Assembly (NCBI GenBank): GCA_903888485.1
Contig: CAISTS010000046.1
Coordinates: 16,471 to 80,470, forward strand
Length of the DNA stretch: 64,000 nt
Reading direction: 5' to 3'
Origin: an uncultured bacterium
GTDB taxonomy: Bacteria; Pseudomonadota; Alphaproteobacteria; Rhodospirillales; Rhodospirillaceae
Made by a program: the position numbers and the translations under genes. How positions within the stretch are numbered: position 1 is the first letter of the stretch; every line of letters begins with the position of its first letter. The notes under the pieces were generated by a model. That model did no database searches, was not told where the DNA came from, and worked only from the letters and a program-made list of their open reading frames with translations. Below, piece after piece: positions 36,163 through 44,690 of this stretch.

Positions 36163-36885
36163 TTAGAGTGGAAGTTTTTCCGGCATTGGCCCGTCGCGGC
36201 GTCGGAAGGTTCCAAGTTCGATATCGAAGTAATCCTTGTTAGCAATGGAATCCTCGGGATCGATCAATCGGAATTCGAGCGATCGCCGGTCAATCAGGGC
36301 CCCCGGCGGTGTGTACGTCCGATGAACGGCATGATCGCCGAAGAACAAACAATCCCCGAGCGAAAGTTCGAAATGGACGACATCCTCCGGCGCGATATCC
36401 AGCCCCGCAGCGAAACCGTCACGCGGCTGGTGGGTTAATTCAGACTGAGGCGCGCGGGTGAACTGCAAAGTCGAGCGCCGCGCCGGCTCATCATCCAGGG
36501 GAATATGGCAGGTCACAATGCGCGTGTGCCGTAAAGGTCCGAGCAAGCTTATGTATGCGGTGTCTTGGTGCCAGGGTACGAAATGACTTGTCGACGATAC
36601 GTGACGCACCTGAGGGGGAAAAATTACCCATGTGAACGGGCGCACCATCTCAAGCAAGTCTGGACTTGGCGTGCGCCATACGTCGAACCAGCGCTGGCGG
36701 AGGCGCAGCGTGTCGGAACCCTCGCCTCGGGCCATTGCACGCAACTCACGTTCGGAGGTGGCGTCTTGGCTCGATCCTGCCGTAAGTTCATAGAAGGAGG
36801 CCCGCAAGCGGCGAAGAACCGCAGGCCCGAAAACCTGCCGGTGTGGGGCAAAGAAGCCGCGTGATCGCGGGGCGTCGTTCGTCAA
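36163..36885 (-). CDS. Phytanoyl-CoA dioxygenase-family protein (PhyH), copy 1
   Basis: A 240-residue Fe(II)/2-oxoglutarate oxygenase of the PhyH type. VPWHQDTAYIS supplies H-x-D, and the distal His and Arg are in GDHAVHRTYTPPGALIDRRSLEFRL. It hydroxylates an unknown small molecule or sugar. The partner gene downstream is the TylF-type methyltransferase, which suggests sequential hydroxylation and methylation of one substrate (inference). Confidence 0.8.
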   Translation of the reverse strand: MTNDAPRSRGFFAPHRQVFGPAVLRRLRASFYELTAGSSQDATSERELRAMARGEGSDTLRLRQRWFDVWRTPSPDLLEMVRPFTWVIFPPQVRHVSSTSHFVPWHQDTAYISLLGPLRHTRIVTCHIPLDDEPARRSTLQFTRAPQSELTHQPRDGFAAGLDIAPEDVVHFELSLGDCLFFGDHAVHRTYTPPGALIDRRSLEFRLIDPEDSIANKDYFDIELGTFRRRDGPMPEKLPL

Positions 36886-37008
36886 GGGAACAGTTCCTAA
36901 GGGCGCGTCTCAAATTGTAGGCTACAAAATGCGCTTTGACCTTTCAATTCTGACCTTCAACCGTGGCAAAATGGCGCGTACCAGCACCAACGAGGCCAAA
37001 CTCATCGC

Positions 37009-38046
37009 ATGAAAGTCCCCGTCTACAACTCGATCGCAAATCATCCGCTGTTCGTTGGCAGCGAAGTCGCGCGTGTTTTCACGGCGGCCCCGCTCGGCTA
37101 CGTCGATATCGGTGCGCGGCGCGATACCCCGCCCCCCGCCGCACCCATCGCCGCCGTATGCTCCTTCCTCGGTTTCGAGCCCGATGCCGTCGAGTGCGAG
37201 AGTATGAACGGCGACCAGGGATTCAAGGCCCCGTGGGCAAGCTGCAGCGTGCTGCCTATTGCTCTTGGCCGGAGGACCGAGCCGCGCGTCCTCCACATCA
37301 CCAGCCTTCCCACGAACACGTCCCTCTACAAACCCAATGAAATTTTTGTCGATCGGTATAACCCGAAGGGCATGCGTCTGCTTTCAACTGAGACAGTACC
37401 TACACAGCCCCTCGATGCCGTAGTAAGCGGCCAAGACAACATTGCCGAATTCGTCAAGCTCGACACGCAAGGGAGCGAGTTGGATATCCTTGAGGGCGCG
37501 GCTGCGGTGCTTGCGCGTACGCAATGCGTCGTTGCGGAGGTGGAATTTTGCGAAGCGTACGAGGAGCAGCCCCGCTTCTCAGACGTGGAGCGCTTCCTGC
37601 GGGACCTTGGTTTTTCCTTTTATGGCTTTCACACCCTCAATCACAGGTCGCGTAAGCGTTTGAACAAGATCAACGAGAGTGGGCGCGAACGGCTCCATTG
37701 GGCTGATGCGGCGTTCTTTCGCGACCCCTTCGATCGGACGAGAAGCGGTGCTGACTCCAAATCCAAACGGTCAATGCAGGCACTTTTCTTGATCAGCGCA
37801 ACGCTTGAGTACTACGAGTTTGCTCTGGAGGTCGCCGACCGGTTCTCGCCGCGCGAGCGCGAACGGATGTCGGCGCTCGTGCACGCGTTGGCTCACATTG
37901 ACACTGTCGGCGTTCGCGCCGATGTAAATGCGTTGGCGGCGAGTCTTGAACGCCATCCGGACAAAGCCAACCTGATCGTAGGGCGCTTCGTCGATGCTCG
38001 ACGTTCCGCCAGTGACGTGAAGGACGTCGCCGAAATCCCGGACTAG
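37009..38046 (+). CDS. FkbM-family methyltransferase
   Basis: A 345-residue protein. The first 225 residues are an FkbM methyltransferase: GYVDIGARRDTPP (motif I, with VDIGAR), then FVKLDTQGSELDILEGA, the family signature, near residue 150. The last 100 residues are extra and helical, unlike the usual 220-270-residue family size. FkbM enzymes O-methylate sugars or polyketides. It converges with the GT4 gene with a four-base overlap. Its codon use is visibly less GC rich than that of the housekeeping genes. Confidence 0.82.
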   Translation: MKVPVYNSIANHPLFVGSEVARVFTAAPLGYVDIGARRDTPPPAAPIAAVCSFLGFEPDAVECESMNGDQGFKAPWASCSVLPIALGRRTEPRVLHITSLPTNTSLYKPNEIFVDRYNPKGMRLLSTETVPTQPLDAVVSGQDNIAEFVKLDTQGSELDILEGAAAVLARTQCVVAEVEFCEAYEEQPRFSDVERFLRDLGFSFYGFHTLNHRSRKRLNKINESGRERLHWADAAFFRDPFDRTRSGADSKSKRSMQALFLISATLEYYEFALEVADRFSPRERERMSALVHALAHIDTVGVRADVNALAASLERHPDKANLIVGRFVDARRSASDVKDVAEIPD

Positions 38047-39257
38047 GTCTTTGCCCAGTCGAGCACGTTTTGCAGGTAGCGACCGCGGTTGTCGTCCGCC
38101 CAGCGCTTGGCGGCGTGCAAGGCGGCTTCGGCAAGTTTGTCGTACGAATCGAGCGCGCGGTTTGTCGCTTCCACGATGGCCACGCTGGTATGGTCTTCGG
38201 CGATCGTGCCGGCTTCTCCGTATTTTATGAGTTCGTCGGCCAGCGTCGTCTTGGCAGGTACGACGACGGGTATGCCGTTCGCCATGCATTCGATGACAAC
38301 GCCGGACAGCGATGACTGGTATACGGCAGGACTGTATGTGCAGAGCATAAGGTCTATCGAGTCCAGCACCGATTGATACGCAAACTTGTCCAGCTGACGC
38401 TCGTCGAGCGTAACGTGGGGATGCGCTTTGGCTAACGCGCGCATGGTTTCTTGCGCTTGTGGCAGGCTAGCCGTATTGCTGTTGTGAGCTAACACACGGA
38501 TGTCGGTCCGCCTGCTCAACAACGTGCGGAACACGTCTGGCATCAGAGGATACCCCTTGTCTTGGCGCTGATGGCCCACCACGCCGAGGGTAATCGGGCG
38601 CCGGCCGCGCCGATCGATGAGCCGCGGCGGCAAGGCCTGCGGAAGGGCAGGGTTAAACTCCACCTGCGTGCGAAGCAGTTCGGAGTAGGCCTTGTCCAAT
38701 CCTGGATGCTCAGTTACGAACCGCACGTTGGTGACTTGCAAGTTCTTCATATGCAGGCCAACAAAGCGGTAGAGCAGGGCGCGCGGATCAACCCGCGGGT
38801 CCCGGTCCATCCAATAGCCTTTCCCGTCTTTGACTCCCTTTTCGAGGCCGCAGTTGTAAATGAGATCGCCGACGGTCCGCGGGCGCGTGTTGGGCGCAAG
38901 CGTGGCAAGCCAGTCAATCAAACCTAATAGCTGGGTCGGCGCGCAACCCGTCAGATAAAGCACGTCATCGGCGGCAAGGGCGGGAAGGCGAGCGAAGTCC
39001 TCGCTGGTAAAGTGCGCTCCCTGAAGAAATGCGTTCAGCCAGCCGCACAAGGCGTCGCCATCCGTGGCACAGTAGGGAGACACGCGAAAAAGTGGTGTGG
39101 CTCCCAGTTCGTTAGCCAAGCCTGGGTTGAGGTCAACGCCGCCGAAGACTAAAACTGGCAGCCCAAGATCATGGGCTTGCGACAGAACGCCGCGGCAAAT
39201 CGTTGCGTGATGTCCTACATTGGACATCAAGCCGGGATCGGCGTAAATCAAACGCAT
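38043..39257 (-). CDS. Glycosyltransferase, GT-B fold (family 4-like)
   Basis: A 404-residue GT-B glycosyltransferase. The C-terminal domain has LGVVGHQRQDKGYPLMPDV, then VLAHNSNT, then the donor-binding SGVVIECMANGIPVVVPAK with the conserved acidic residues. The N-terminal domain begins LIYADPGLMSNVGHHATICR, typical of an acceptor-binding half. Donor and acceptor are unknown; the setting suggests surface or protein glycan synthesis. Its Shine-Dalgarno site lies in a perfect palindrome AGGAGCTCCT (39260-39269). Confidence 0.8.
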   Translation of the reverse strand: MRLIYADPGLMSNVGHHATICRGVLSQAHDLGLPVLVFGGVDLNPGLANELGATPLFRVSPYCATDGDALCGWLNAFLQGAHFTSEDFARLPALAADDVLYLTGCAPTQLLGLIDWLATLAPNTRPRTVGDLIYNCGLEKGVKDGKGYWMDRDPRVDPRALLYRFVGLHMKNLQVTNVRFVTEHPGLDKAYSELLRTQVEFNPALPQALPPRLIDRRGRRPITLGVVGHQRQDKGYPLMPDVFRTLLSRRTDIRVLAHNSNTASLPQAQETMRALAKAHPHVTLDERQLDKFAYQSVLDSIDLMLCTYSPAVYQSSLSGVVIECMANGIPVVVPAKTTLADELIKYGEAGTIAEDHTSVAIVEATNRALDSYDKLAEAALHAAKRWADDNRGRYLQNVLDWAKT

Positions 39258-39337
39258 TCAGGAGCTCCTCTGGCAGAGTGTGCCATTGCTATAACACTGG
39301 TAGCGGATGGTCCAGGAGCATGGCGCCGTGGCGAGTC

Positions 39338-39341
39338 AGGA
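39338..39341 (+). promoter_or_regulatory. Ribosome binding site that decides the start at 39351
   Basis: AGGA nine bases before the GTG at 39351 is the only good Shine-Dalgarno match ahead of the conserved region of the second PhyH gene. The ATGs further upstream lie inside the divergent glycosyltransferase gene. Confidence 0.5.
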
Positions 39342-39350
39342 TCCCGAGAC

Positions 39351-40052
39351 GTGTTGCAAGAGTATCAAAAGGAGGCATATCGGGCGGATGGGTACGTCGT
39401 CGTTCCTGGTGTGCTGACGCGCGAGCAATGTGAGCAAGTCATTCTAGCGGCTCACCAACTTTCCGGCCCGAAAGAAGGTGTGTTTAAGCCTGTAATGCAG
39501 CCGCACCGTCAGGCCGATTTCTTCCTGGATGTCCTGCGGCATCCGCGGGTAGGCGAGTGTGTTGAACAACTGGTCGGTAAGCCGCCGGCGGGCCTGCAAA
39601 CCGAGATGTTCTTTTGTAAACCCGGCACCCGCGGGTTTACCGCTCACCAAGATAACTTCTTCGTCCGAGCCGAGGCGGATCACTTTGCGTCGGCGTGGTT
39701 GCCGCTCGTTGACGTCGGTCGCGAAAATGGGGGGCTCTTCGTGTATCCCGGAAGCCATATGTTGGGGTTGCTGCCGGTGCGTGAGACGGGACTTCCGCCA
39801 ACCCAAGATCAAGATATCGATGGGTACTCTCGCGAAGTTGTTTACCCCGAACAGTATGAGACCAAGCCGATCGATATCTCTGCACCTGCGGGCTCGGCCG
39901 TATTTTTGCATGGCAACGTGGTGCATGGTTCGCACCAGAATCAATCGAGCAACTCCCGCTACGTCTTGCTCTGCACTTATGCGCGCAAAGGAACCACTTT
40001 CAATCCCGGGCGGCACGCGAAACGCTGCGAAATTGACCTCCTTCGCCCATAA
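39351..40052 (+). CDS. Phytanoyl-CoA dioxygenase-family protein (PhyH), copy 2
   Basis: A 233-residue PhyH oxygenase. After EYQKEAYRADGYVVVPGVL it shows GFTAHQDNFF with H-x-D for iron, WLPLVDVGRENGGLFVYPGS, and then HGNVVHGSHQNQSSNSRYV with the distal His and the 2-oxoglutarate-binding Arg. All active-site residues are in place. It is not a recent duplicate of copy 1. The start is GTG with AGGA upstream; the longer open frame from 39171 overlaps the opposite-strand glycosyltransferase. The next methyltransferase starts 11 bases after its stop. Confidence 0.82.
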   Translation: MLQEYQKEAYRADGYVVVPGVLTREQCEQVILAAHQLSGPKEGVFKPVMQPHRQADFFLDVLRHPRVGECVEQLVGKPPAGLQTEMFFCKPGTRGFTAHQDNFFVRAEADHFASAWLPLVDVGRENGGLFVYPGSHMLGLLPVRETGLPPTQDQDIDGYSREVVYPEQYETKPIDISAPAGSAVFLHGNVVHGSHQNQSSNSRYVLLCTYARKGTTFNPGRHAKRCEIDLLRP

Positions 40053-40062
40053 CCACGGAACC

Positions 40063-41022
40063 ATGACTGGCATGCCGGAGACCCTAGGGACCGAAACATG
40101 GCAACTGGATAGCCAACGCATCGCCCAGATGTTCGGGCTGCAGCGATCGCAACTGCCAGCCTCCGCCCTTGCTAAAATCGCCCAGTCGGATTTCAGGCAC
40201 CGCGCGCTGAGCGGTGAAGAACGCGAAGCTGTAATCAAACGCATCCAAGCGCGCATTGCCGCCGCGCCAACACCCGTGCTTGACCAGTCTCGGCGTGACT
40301 TGTGGGCCAGAGTTTGGGAGGGACAGCGCACAAAAGCGACGGCGGGCAACTTCGATGCGGCGACACTCGAGCCCGATTTTGTGGCTGGCGAGCCCATCAT
40401 CAGGCTCGATGGAGATTTCCGAATTCCCCTTTCGGCGCGGATGGAACTCGACTTCTACGCGGTCGTTCGCCGGATACTTTTTGACTGTTGGATCGGACAG
40501 CGCCAGTCGGCATTTGAGTTCGGCTGCGGCAGTGCGTTCAATCTGCTCGACCTTGCGGAACTTTATCCCCACCTGTCGCTTGTCGGCCTGGATTGGGCAC
40601 CCGCGTCCGTGGCCCTCGTCGATGACATCGCCCGCCGAAAAGCGCTGCGGATGGAGGGCCGGCTGTTCGATTTCTTTGCTCCTGACGAGACGCTCAATTT
40701 TCTGCAGCATGCTGCGGTCTTTACATTCTGTGCATTAGAGCAGACCGGCGAGCGGCATGAACGCTTTACCGATTTCCTGGTTCGTTCTCGCCCCGGCATT
40801 TGTATACATCTTGAGCCGATTCTTGAATTCTACGATCCGCGCCGGCCGATCGATCAGCTGGCGATTGCCTTCCATAACGCCCGCAAATACCTCACCGGGT
40901 TCCTCACGAACTTACACGCGTTCGAACGTTCCGGCCGAATCAAAATCCTCGACCAACGGCGGCTGGGCTTCGGCAGCGTCTTTCACGAGGCTTATTCGGT
41001 AGTAGTATGGCAGCCGGCTTAG
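40063..41022 (+). CDS. Class I SAM-dependent methyltransferase
   Basis: A 319-residue protein. A helical N-terminal part of about 140 residues precedes a methyltransferase core: SAFEFGCGSAFNLLDLAELYP (motif I), LVGLDWAPASVALVDDI, then VFTFCALEQTGERHERF in the acceptor region. I do not recognise a named subfamily. It probably forms an operon with the PhyH gene before it. It converges with the SDR gene with one base between the stops. Confidence 0.7.
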   Translation: MTGMPETLGTETWQLDSQRIAQMFGLQRSQLPASALAKIAQSDFRHRALSGEEREAVIKRIQARIAAAPTPVLDQSRRDLWARVWEGQRTKATAGNFDAATLEPDFVAGEPIIRLDGDFRIPLSARMELDFYAVVRRILFDCWIGQRQSAFEFGCGSAFNLLDLAELYPHLSLVGLDWAPASVALVDDIARRKALRMEGRLFDFFAPDETLNFLQHAAVFTFCALEQTGERHERFTDFLVRSRPGICIHLEPILEFYDPRRPIDQLAIAFHNARKYLTGFLTNLHAFERSGRIKILDQRRLGFGSVFHEAYSVVVWQPA

Positions 41023-41023
41023 T

Positions 41024-42010
41024 TCAGCGGGCCCATGTTGACTGGTTTTCTTGCCACCATCGGGCGGTGATTGCTACGCCCTCGTCTATACCCATCGCTG
41101 GATTCCAGCCCGTCACATCATGAATTTTCGAGCAATCAAGAGCGCGAAATGAAGGTGTCGTCAGATTATTGTTATGCCAAATGATTTGTTCGGGTTGATG
41201 TCCAGAGTATCTCAGGACCCAATCAACAACTTCACCAACCGTGGTACGGCGTCCCGACCCAACGTTAAAGGCATCGAACCTGACGTCGGTGGCGTTGAGC
41301 AGGGCCGCAATAGCCGTGCCGAAGTCATCAGCATAGATCACGTCCCGCGTGACGTTGGGGCTGCCCCATACTTCGAACGGATCCATCTTGTTTACCGCCT
41401 TGCGGATCAACGCCGGGATAAAATTAGCCGTGAAGAGATCGAATTTTGCAAAAGGGCCGAAGATGTTCGCCGCACGCGCAATCAGGAAATCTACGCCCAG
41501 CTGGTGGTGCCAAAACTCGCCGAGCTTCTCGGCATATCGGTTGACCCAACCTGTACCGAGGTAGGCGGACGTCGGGTCTATATTCAGGTTCAGCTCGTTC
41601 TCGCGGATGGCCCCTGGATGCTCTTGGTAGACGGTTGTTGAGCTGACGTAGATAACGCGCCGTACATTCGCGAGGCACACGGCTTCAATCAAGCGCGCCT
41701 CTAGCACGATATTGTCAGTGATGACGCGCCACGGCTCTTCTGCAGTTTGACGCGCGCCGCTCGTTGTGGCCGCTGCAAGAACTGCTGCGTCACATCCTAG
41801 CGCTACGCGCGCACAATCGTCACGATCTCGCAGGTCGGCGTGAACGTATTCGACGCGCGCATCCTTAATGAAGCGCCCCAGATCGCTACGATAGGATCCG
41901 CGTATGCGGACCGTTGGACTTGCGGAAAGCAGCGTTTGCACGATGCTGCTTCCGGTCATGCCCGTCGAGCCCGCGACAAAGATGATCTTGTTGTCAATGT
42001 ACATCGACAC
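41024..42010 (-). CDS. NAD-dependent epimerase/dehydratase family protein, catalytic pair missing
   Basis: A 328-residue extended SDR. The N-terminal nucleotide-binding loop is AGSTGMTGSSIVQ, the conserved Ser region is IYVSSTTVYQEH, and NVGSGRRTTVGEVVDW is the usual distal NDP-sugar segment. The YxxxK pair that normally follows the Ser is not there: where relatives have a Y-G-W-S-K type pentapeptide ahead of the AEKL helix, this protein has TGWVN. It may be inactive or use other residues. It would be expected to act on a nucleotide sugar for the decoration island. Confidence 0.75.
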   Translation of the reverse strand: MSMYIDNKIIFVAGSTGMTGSSIVQTLLSASPTVRIRGSYRSDLGRFIKDARVEYVHADLRDRDDCARVALGCDAAVLAAATTSGARQTAEEPWRVITDNIVLEARLIEAVCLANVRRVIYVSSTTVYQEHPGAIRENELNLNIDPTSAYLGTGWVNRYAEKLGEFWHHQLGVDFLIARAANIFGPFAKFDLFTANFIPALIRKAVNKMDPFEVWGSPNVTRDVIYADDFGTAIAALLNATDVRFDAFNVGSGRRTTVGEVVDWVLRYSGHQPEQIIWHNNNLTTPSFRALDCSKIHDVTGWNPAMGIDEGVAITARWWQENQSTWAR

Positions 42011-42145
42011 CGGGCTTGTTCATGGTCAGTTCCGGGAAGGCGAACGAGGTCGAAGATAGTGACCACTTTAAGATCGAATTTCCAAGAGGCTTTCGATAAA
42101 ACAGGTTGAAGAGATGCCCGCCCGCTATGACGCCAGGGACAGAGC

Positions 42146-42418
42146 ATGAATAGAAAAGAACGTCGCAGTGCGGAGAAAAAACAGCGCGCTGGCAGAGGAG
42201 ATGCCGGGGAAGAAATCTCTCCGGTAGCGCCGATTGTTGGCGCGCCGGAAGAGCCCGGCGTTTTGCTGCGCATCGTCGCGCACGTCCTGCTCGCGCAGTG
42301 GGTTCTCAAACGCGTGAAGCACCCTCAAGTGCTTGCCCTCCTGTCCGAAGTGGCGCGACAGGCCGGGCGATTGGATCTAATCTCGCAGATCGATAAAAAA
42401 ACCTCCGAAAGGCAATGA
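42146..42418 (+). CDS. Small basic protein coupled to a TPR-GT41 gene
   Basis: A 90-residue protein starting MNRKERRSAEKKQR, a basic lead that I have seen at the start of TPR-glycosyltransferase proteins in related bacteria. It ends with a helical part (LLRIVAHVLLAQWVLKRVKHP). Its stop overlaps the start of the second GT41 gene in an ATGA, so the two are translated together and may work as a pair. No function is known. Confidence 0.6.
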   Translation: MNRKERRSAEKKQRAGRGDAGEEISPVAPIVGAPEEPGVLLRIVAHVLLAQWVLKRVKHPQVLALLSEVARQAGRLDLISQIDKKTSERQ

Positions 42419-44484
42419 ATTCCGCGCTCCCGGACTGGCGCGCCGGCGCGCGATCATACTTCGCGGTTCCGGCCGCCGAGAGGCTGGCGGCTGAACAGAC
42501 TGCTGCGACCGCTGTTGAATTCAACCGTCTCGGGATCGCTCACGCTGCGGCAGCACGGGCGGCACAAGCTGCCCAGCATTTTGAACAGGCCCTTCGCATC
42601 TGCCCGACCTATGCGGAAGCGTGGTTCCATCTCGGCCTCGTGAAAGCGGATGCACGCGATGCTTATGAATGTTTCGCCCAGGCCGCGATTCTAACTCCGG
42701 CGTACGCGGCCGCCCGGGACAAGCTCGCTGCCGCCGCGGTCTCGCTTGGCCTTCCTGCCCGGGTCCTCACCCCATGGATGGAGCAAGCCGAGCCATCGTG
42801 GCGCGCGCGTATGTCGCACGCGGCCCGCAAAGCTATGGGCAACGCGGTCGAGAATGCATATATGCCGCTCGATCCGCCCGAGCCGGAATTGCGCGCGCAA
42901 CTTTTGTCCAAGCCGCGGTCTGGCGTGCTTGCCAGGAAACTTGGCCGCGTCCTCCTGCGCCAGCAGCGGTTTACCGAATCAGAGCTTTTCCTTAGGTACG
43001 CGCTTGCACTGGCACCGTGGGATGGTGAAGCGGCCCTGTGGCTGTGCATGATTCTCGAAGGTTCCGGTCGCCGCGCAGAGTTGAGCGATGTTGCGCGGCA
43101 GGCCATGGCGAATGACAGCGCTTCGCATGCGCTTTGTGCGCTCGCGTTGTGGAATAGCCTTCATCTATGCGACTGGCGTTTCTCCACGGAGCTAACGCCG
43201 AAGGTGCACGATATTTTACGCGCCGCGCCTGTATATGTTGAACCGCAAATGGCGCTCCACTTCACCGACGACTCTCAATTGGCGTTTGATTGCGCCAAAC
43301 ACGTACACGAGGCGCTGACAACGGGCTGTCGGCCGCTCGCTCCTGCGACGCCGCGTGAAAAGCGTAAGCTTACACTGGGCTATGTTTCGGCGGAGTTCCG
43401 GGATCATCCCGTGGCGACACTGATGGCCGAGGTATTGGAGTTGCACGACCGCAGACGATTCACTGTGCGCGGATATGCAATCTGGCCGCCGCAAAACTCC
43501 AAGCTCGCCAACCGCATGCGTGAGGCCTGCGACAAGTTCACCGAACTGGCGGGCGACACACACGAAAATCTGGCCCGCAAAATCCGCGCCGACGAAGTCG
43601 ATGTCCTTATCGATGTCACGGGTTTCACGCAGTACTGTCAGCCTCGTATCATGGGACATAGACCGGCGCCCGTGCAGGTCAACTACCTTGGGTACCCCGG
43701 TACTATGGGGTTGCGCTTGCGCGACTATGTGATCGTCGATCGCTCTATTGTTGACGAATCGCAACAGCCCCAGTTCGCCGAGGCGTGTGTATTCATGCCT
43801 CACAGCTACCAAGCAAACGACCGCACCAAGGCAGCGCCACTTTCACGGTCGCGCGCGGAGTACGAATTGCCGCAGGACGGAGTCGTGTTTTGCTGTTTCA
43901 ACGAAACGCGCAAAATTCTCCCGGAAACGTTCGCCGGTTGGATGCGCATTCTTACCCGAGTGCCGGATAGCGTGCTGTGGCTGCTCGTCACCGACGAGGG
44001 AACGCAGGAGCGCCTGCGGCACGAAGCTGCGGTGCGCGGCCTCGACAGCGCGCGGCTCGTATTTGCCCCGCGCATGGTTCACGAGGACCATCTCGCGCGT
44101 TATCGCGTCGCCGATCTATTTCTCGATACGCACCCCTACAACGCACATACCACCGGAAGCGACGCGCTGTGGTTTGGGTGTCCGATGATAACGATGCTGG
44201 GGCGCTCGTTTCAAAGCCGAGTGGGCGCAAGCCTACTGCGCAACGTAGGGCTGCCCGAGCTCGTCACCAGTTCCCCGAGCGAATACGAAGATGTTGCGGT
44301 GAGATTTGGGCTGGATGCTGCGTTCCGTTTCACACTGCAAGAACGTTTGCGGCAAAGCGGCCGCGCCGCGCCGCTGTTCGACACGCCGCGTTACGTCCGC
44401 CAACTCGAGTGGGCCTTTGAAGAGATGTGGCGGCGTCACGTTGCCGGTGAGAAACCGGCATCGTTCGATGTTCCGCGGTTGTAA
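42415..44484 (+). CDS. TPR-GT41 protein O-glycosyltransferase (SPINDLY/OGT-like), copy 2
   Basis: A 689-residue paralogue of the enzyme at 33.3-35.4 kb. TPR-like helices fill residues 30-300. The GT41 part has GYVSAEFRDHPVATLMAE near 321 (active-site His kept), FNETRKILPETFAGW (phosphate-binding Lys kept) and NAHTTGSDALWFGCPMI near 575. The two copies differ throughout the TPR part, so they likely choose different protein acceptors. This is the last gene before the pilus cluster, 206 bases from its first gene, which makes a pilin or pilus protein a plausible target (inference). Confidence 0.88.
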   Translation: MNSALPDWRAGARSYFAVPAAERLAAEQTAATAVEFNRLGIAHAAAARAAQAAQHFEQALRICPTYAEAWFHLGLVKADARDAYECFAQAAILTPAYAAARDKLAAAAVSLGLPARVLTPWMEQAEPSWRARMSHAARKAMGNAVENAYMPLDPPEPELRAQLLSKPRSGVLARKLGRVLLRQQRFTESELFLRYALALAPWDGEAALWLCMILEGSGRRAELSDVARQAMANDSASHALCALALWNSLHLCDWRFSTELTPKVHDILRAAPVYVEPQMALHFTDDSQLAFDCAKHVHEALTTGCRPLAPATPREKRKLTLGYVSAEFRDHPVATLMAEVLELHDRRRFTVRGYAIWPPQNSKLANRMREACDKFTELAGDTHENLARKIRADEVDVLIDVTGFTQYCQPRIMGHRPAPVQVNYLGYPGTMGLRLRDYVIVDRSIVDESQQPQFAEACVFMPHSYQANDRTKAAPLSRSRAEYELPQDGVVFCCFNETRKILPETFAGWMRILTRVPDSVLWLLVTDEGTQERLRHEAAVRGLDSARLVFAPRMVHEDHLARYRVADLFLDTHPYNAHTTGSDALWFGCPMITMLGRSFQSRVGASLLRNVGLPELVTSSPSEYEDVAVRFGLDAAFRFTLQERLRQSGRAAPLFDTPRYVRQLEWAFEEMWRRHVAGEKPASFDVPRL

Positions 44485-44547
44485 ATTGGGCGTTAGATTC
44501 TGGCGGATTTACAGACTTTCCAATCAAGGATTGCGCAGGTCGCGCTG

Positions 44548-44575
44548 CTTGCCACTCTTTGGATTTCTGTATAGG
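44548..44575 (+). promoter_or_regulatory. Weak promoter-like sequence before the pilus cluster
   Basis: CTTGCC, a 16-base spacer, then TATAGG, about 115 bases before the first pilus gene. Both boxes are partial matches. It is reported because the 206-base gap must hold the cluster promoter and nothing better is visible. Confidence 0.2.
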
Positions 44576-44690
44576 TTCGGCGGGCGTTTCCAGGGCGAAA
44601 AACCTTCGTCCAAAGGGGCTTAAATTCGATTGGGGCGCCGCGACGGACTCATTCAACAGCATCCGCAAGCGGTGTGGTGGGACAAGCAGC

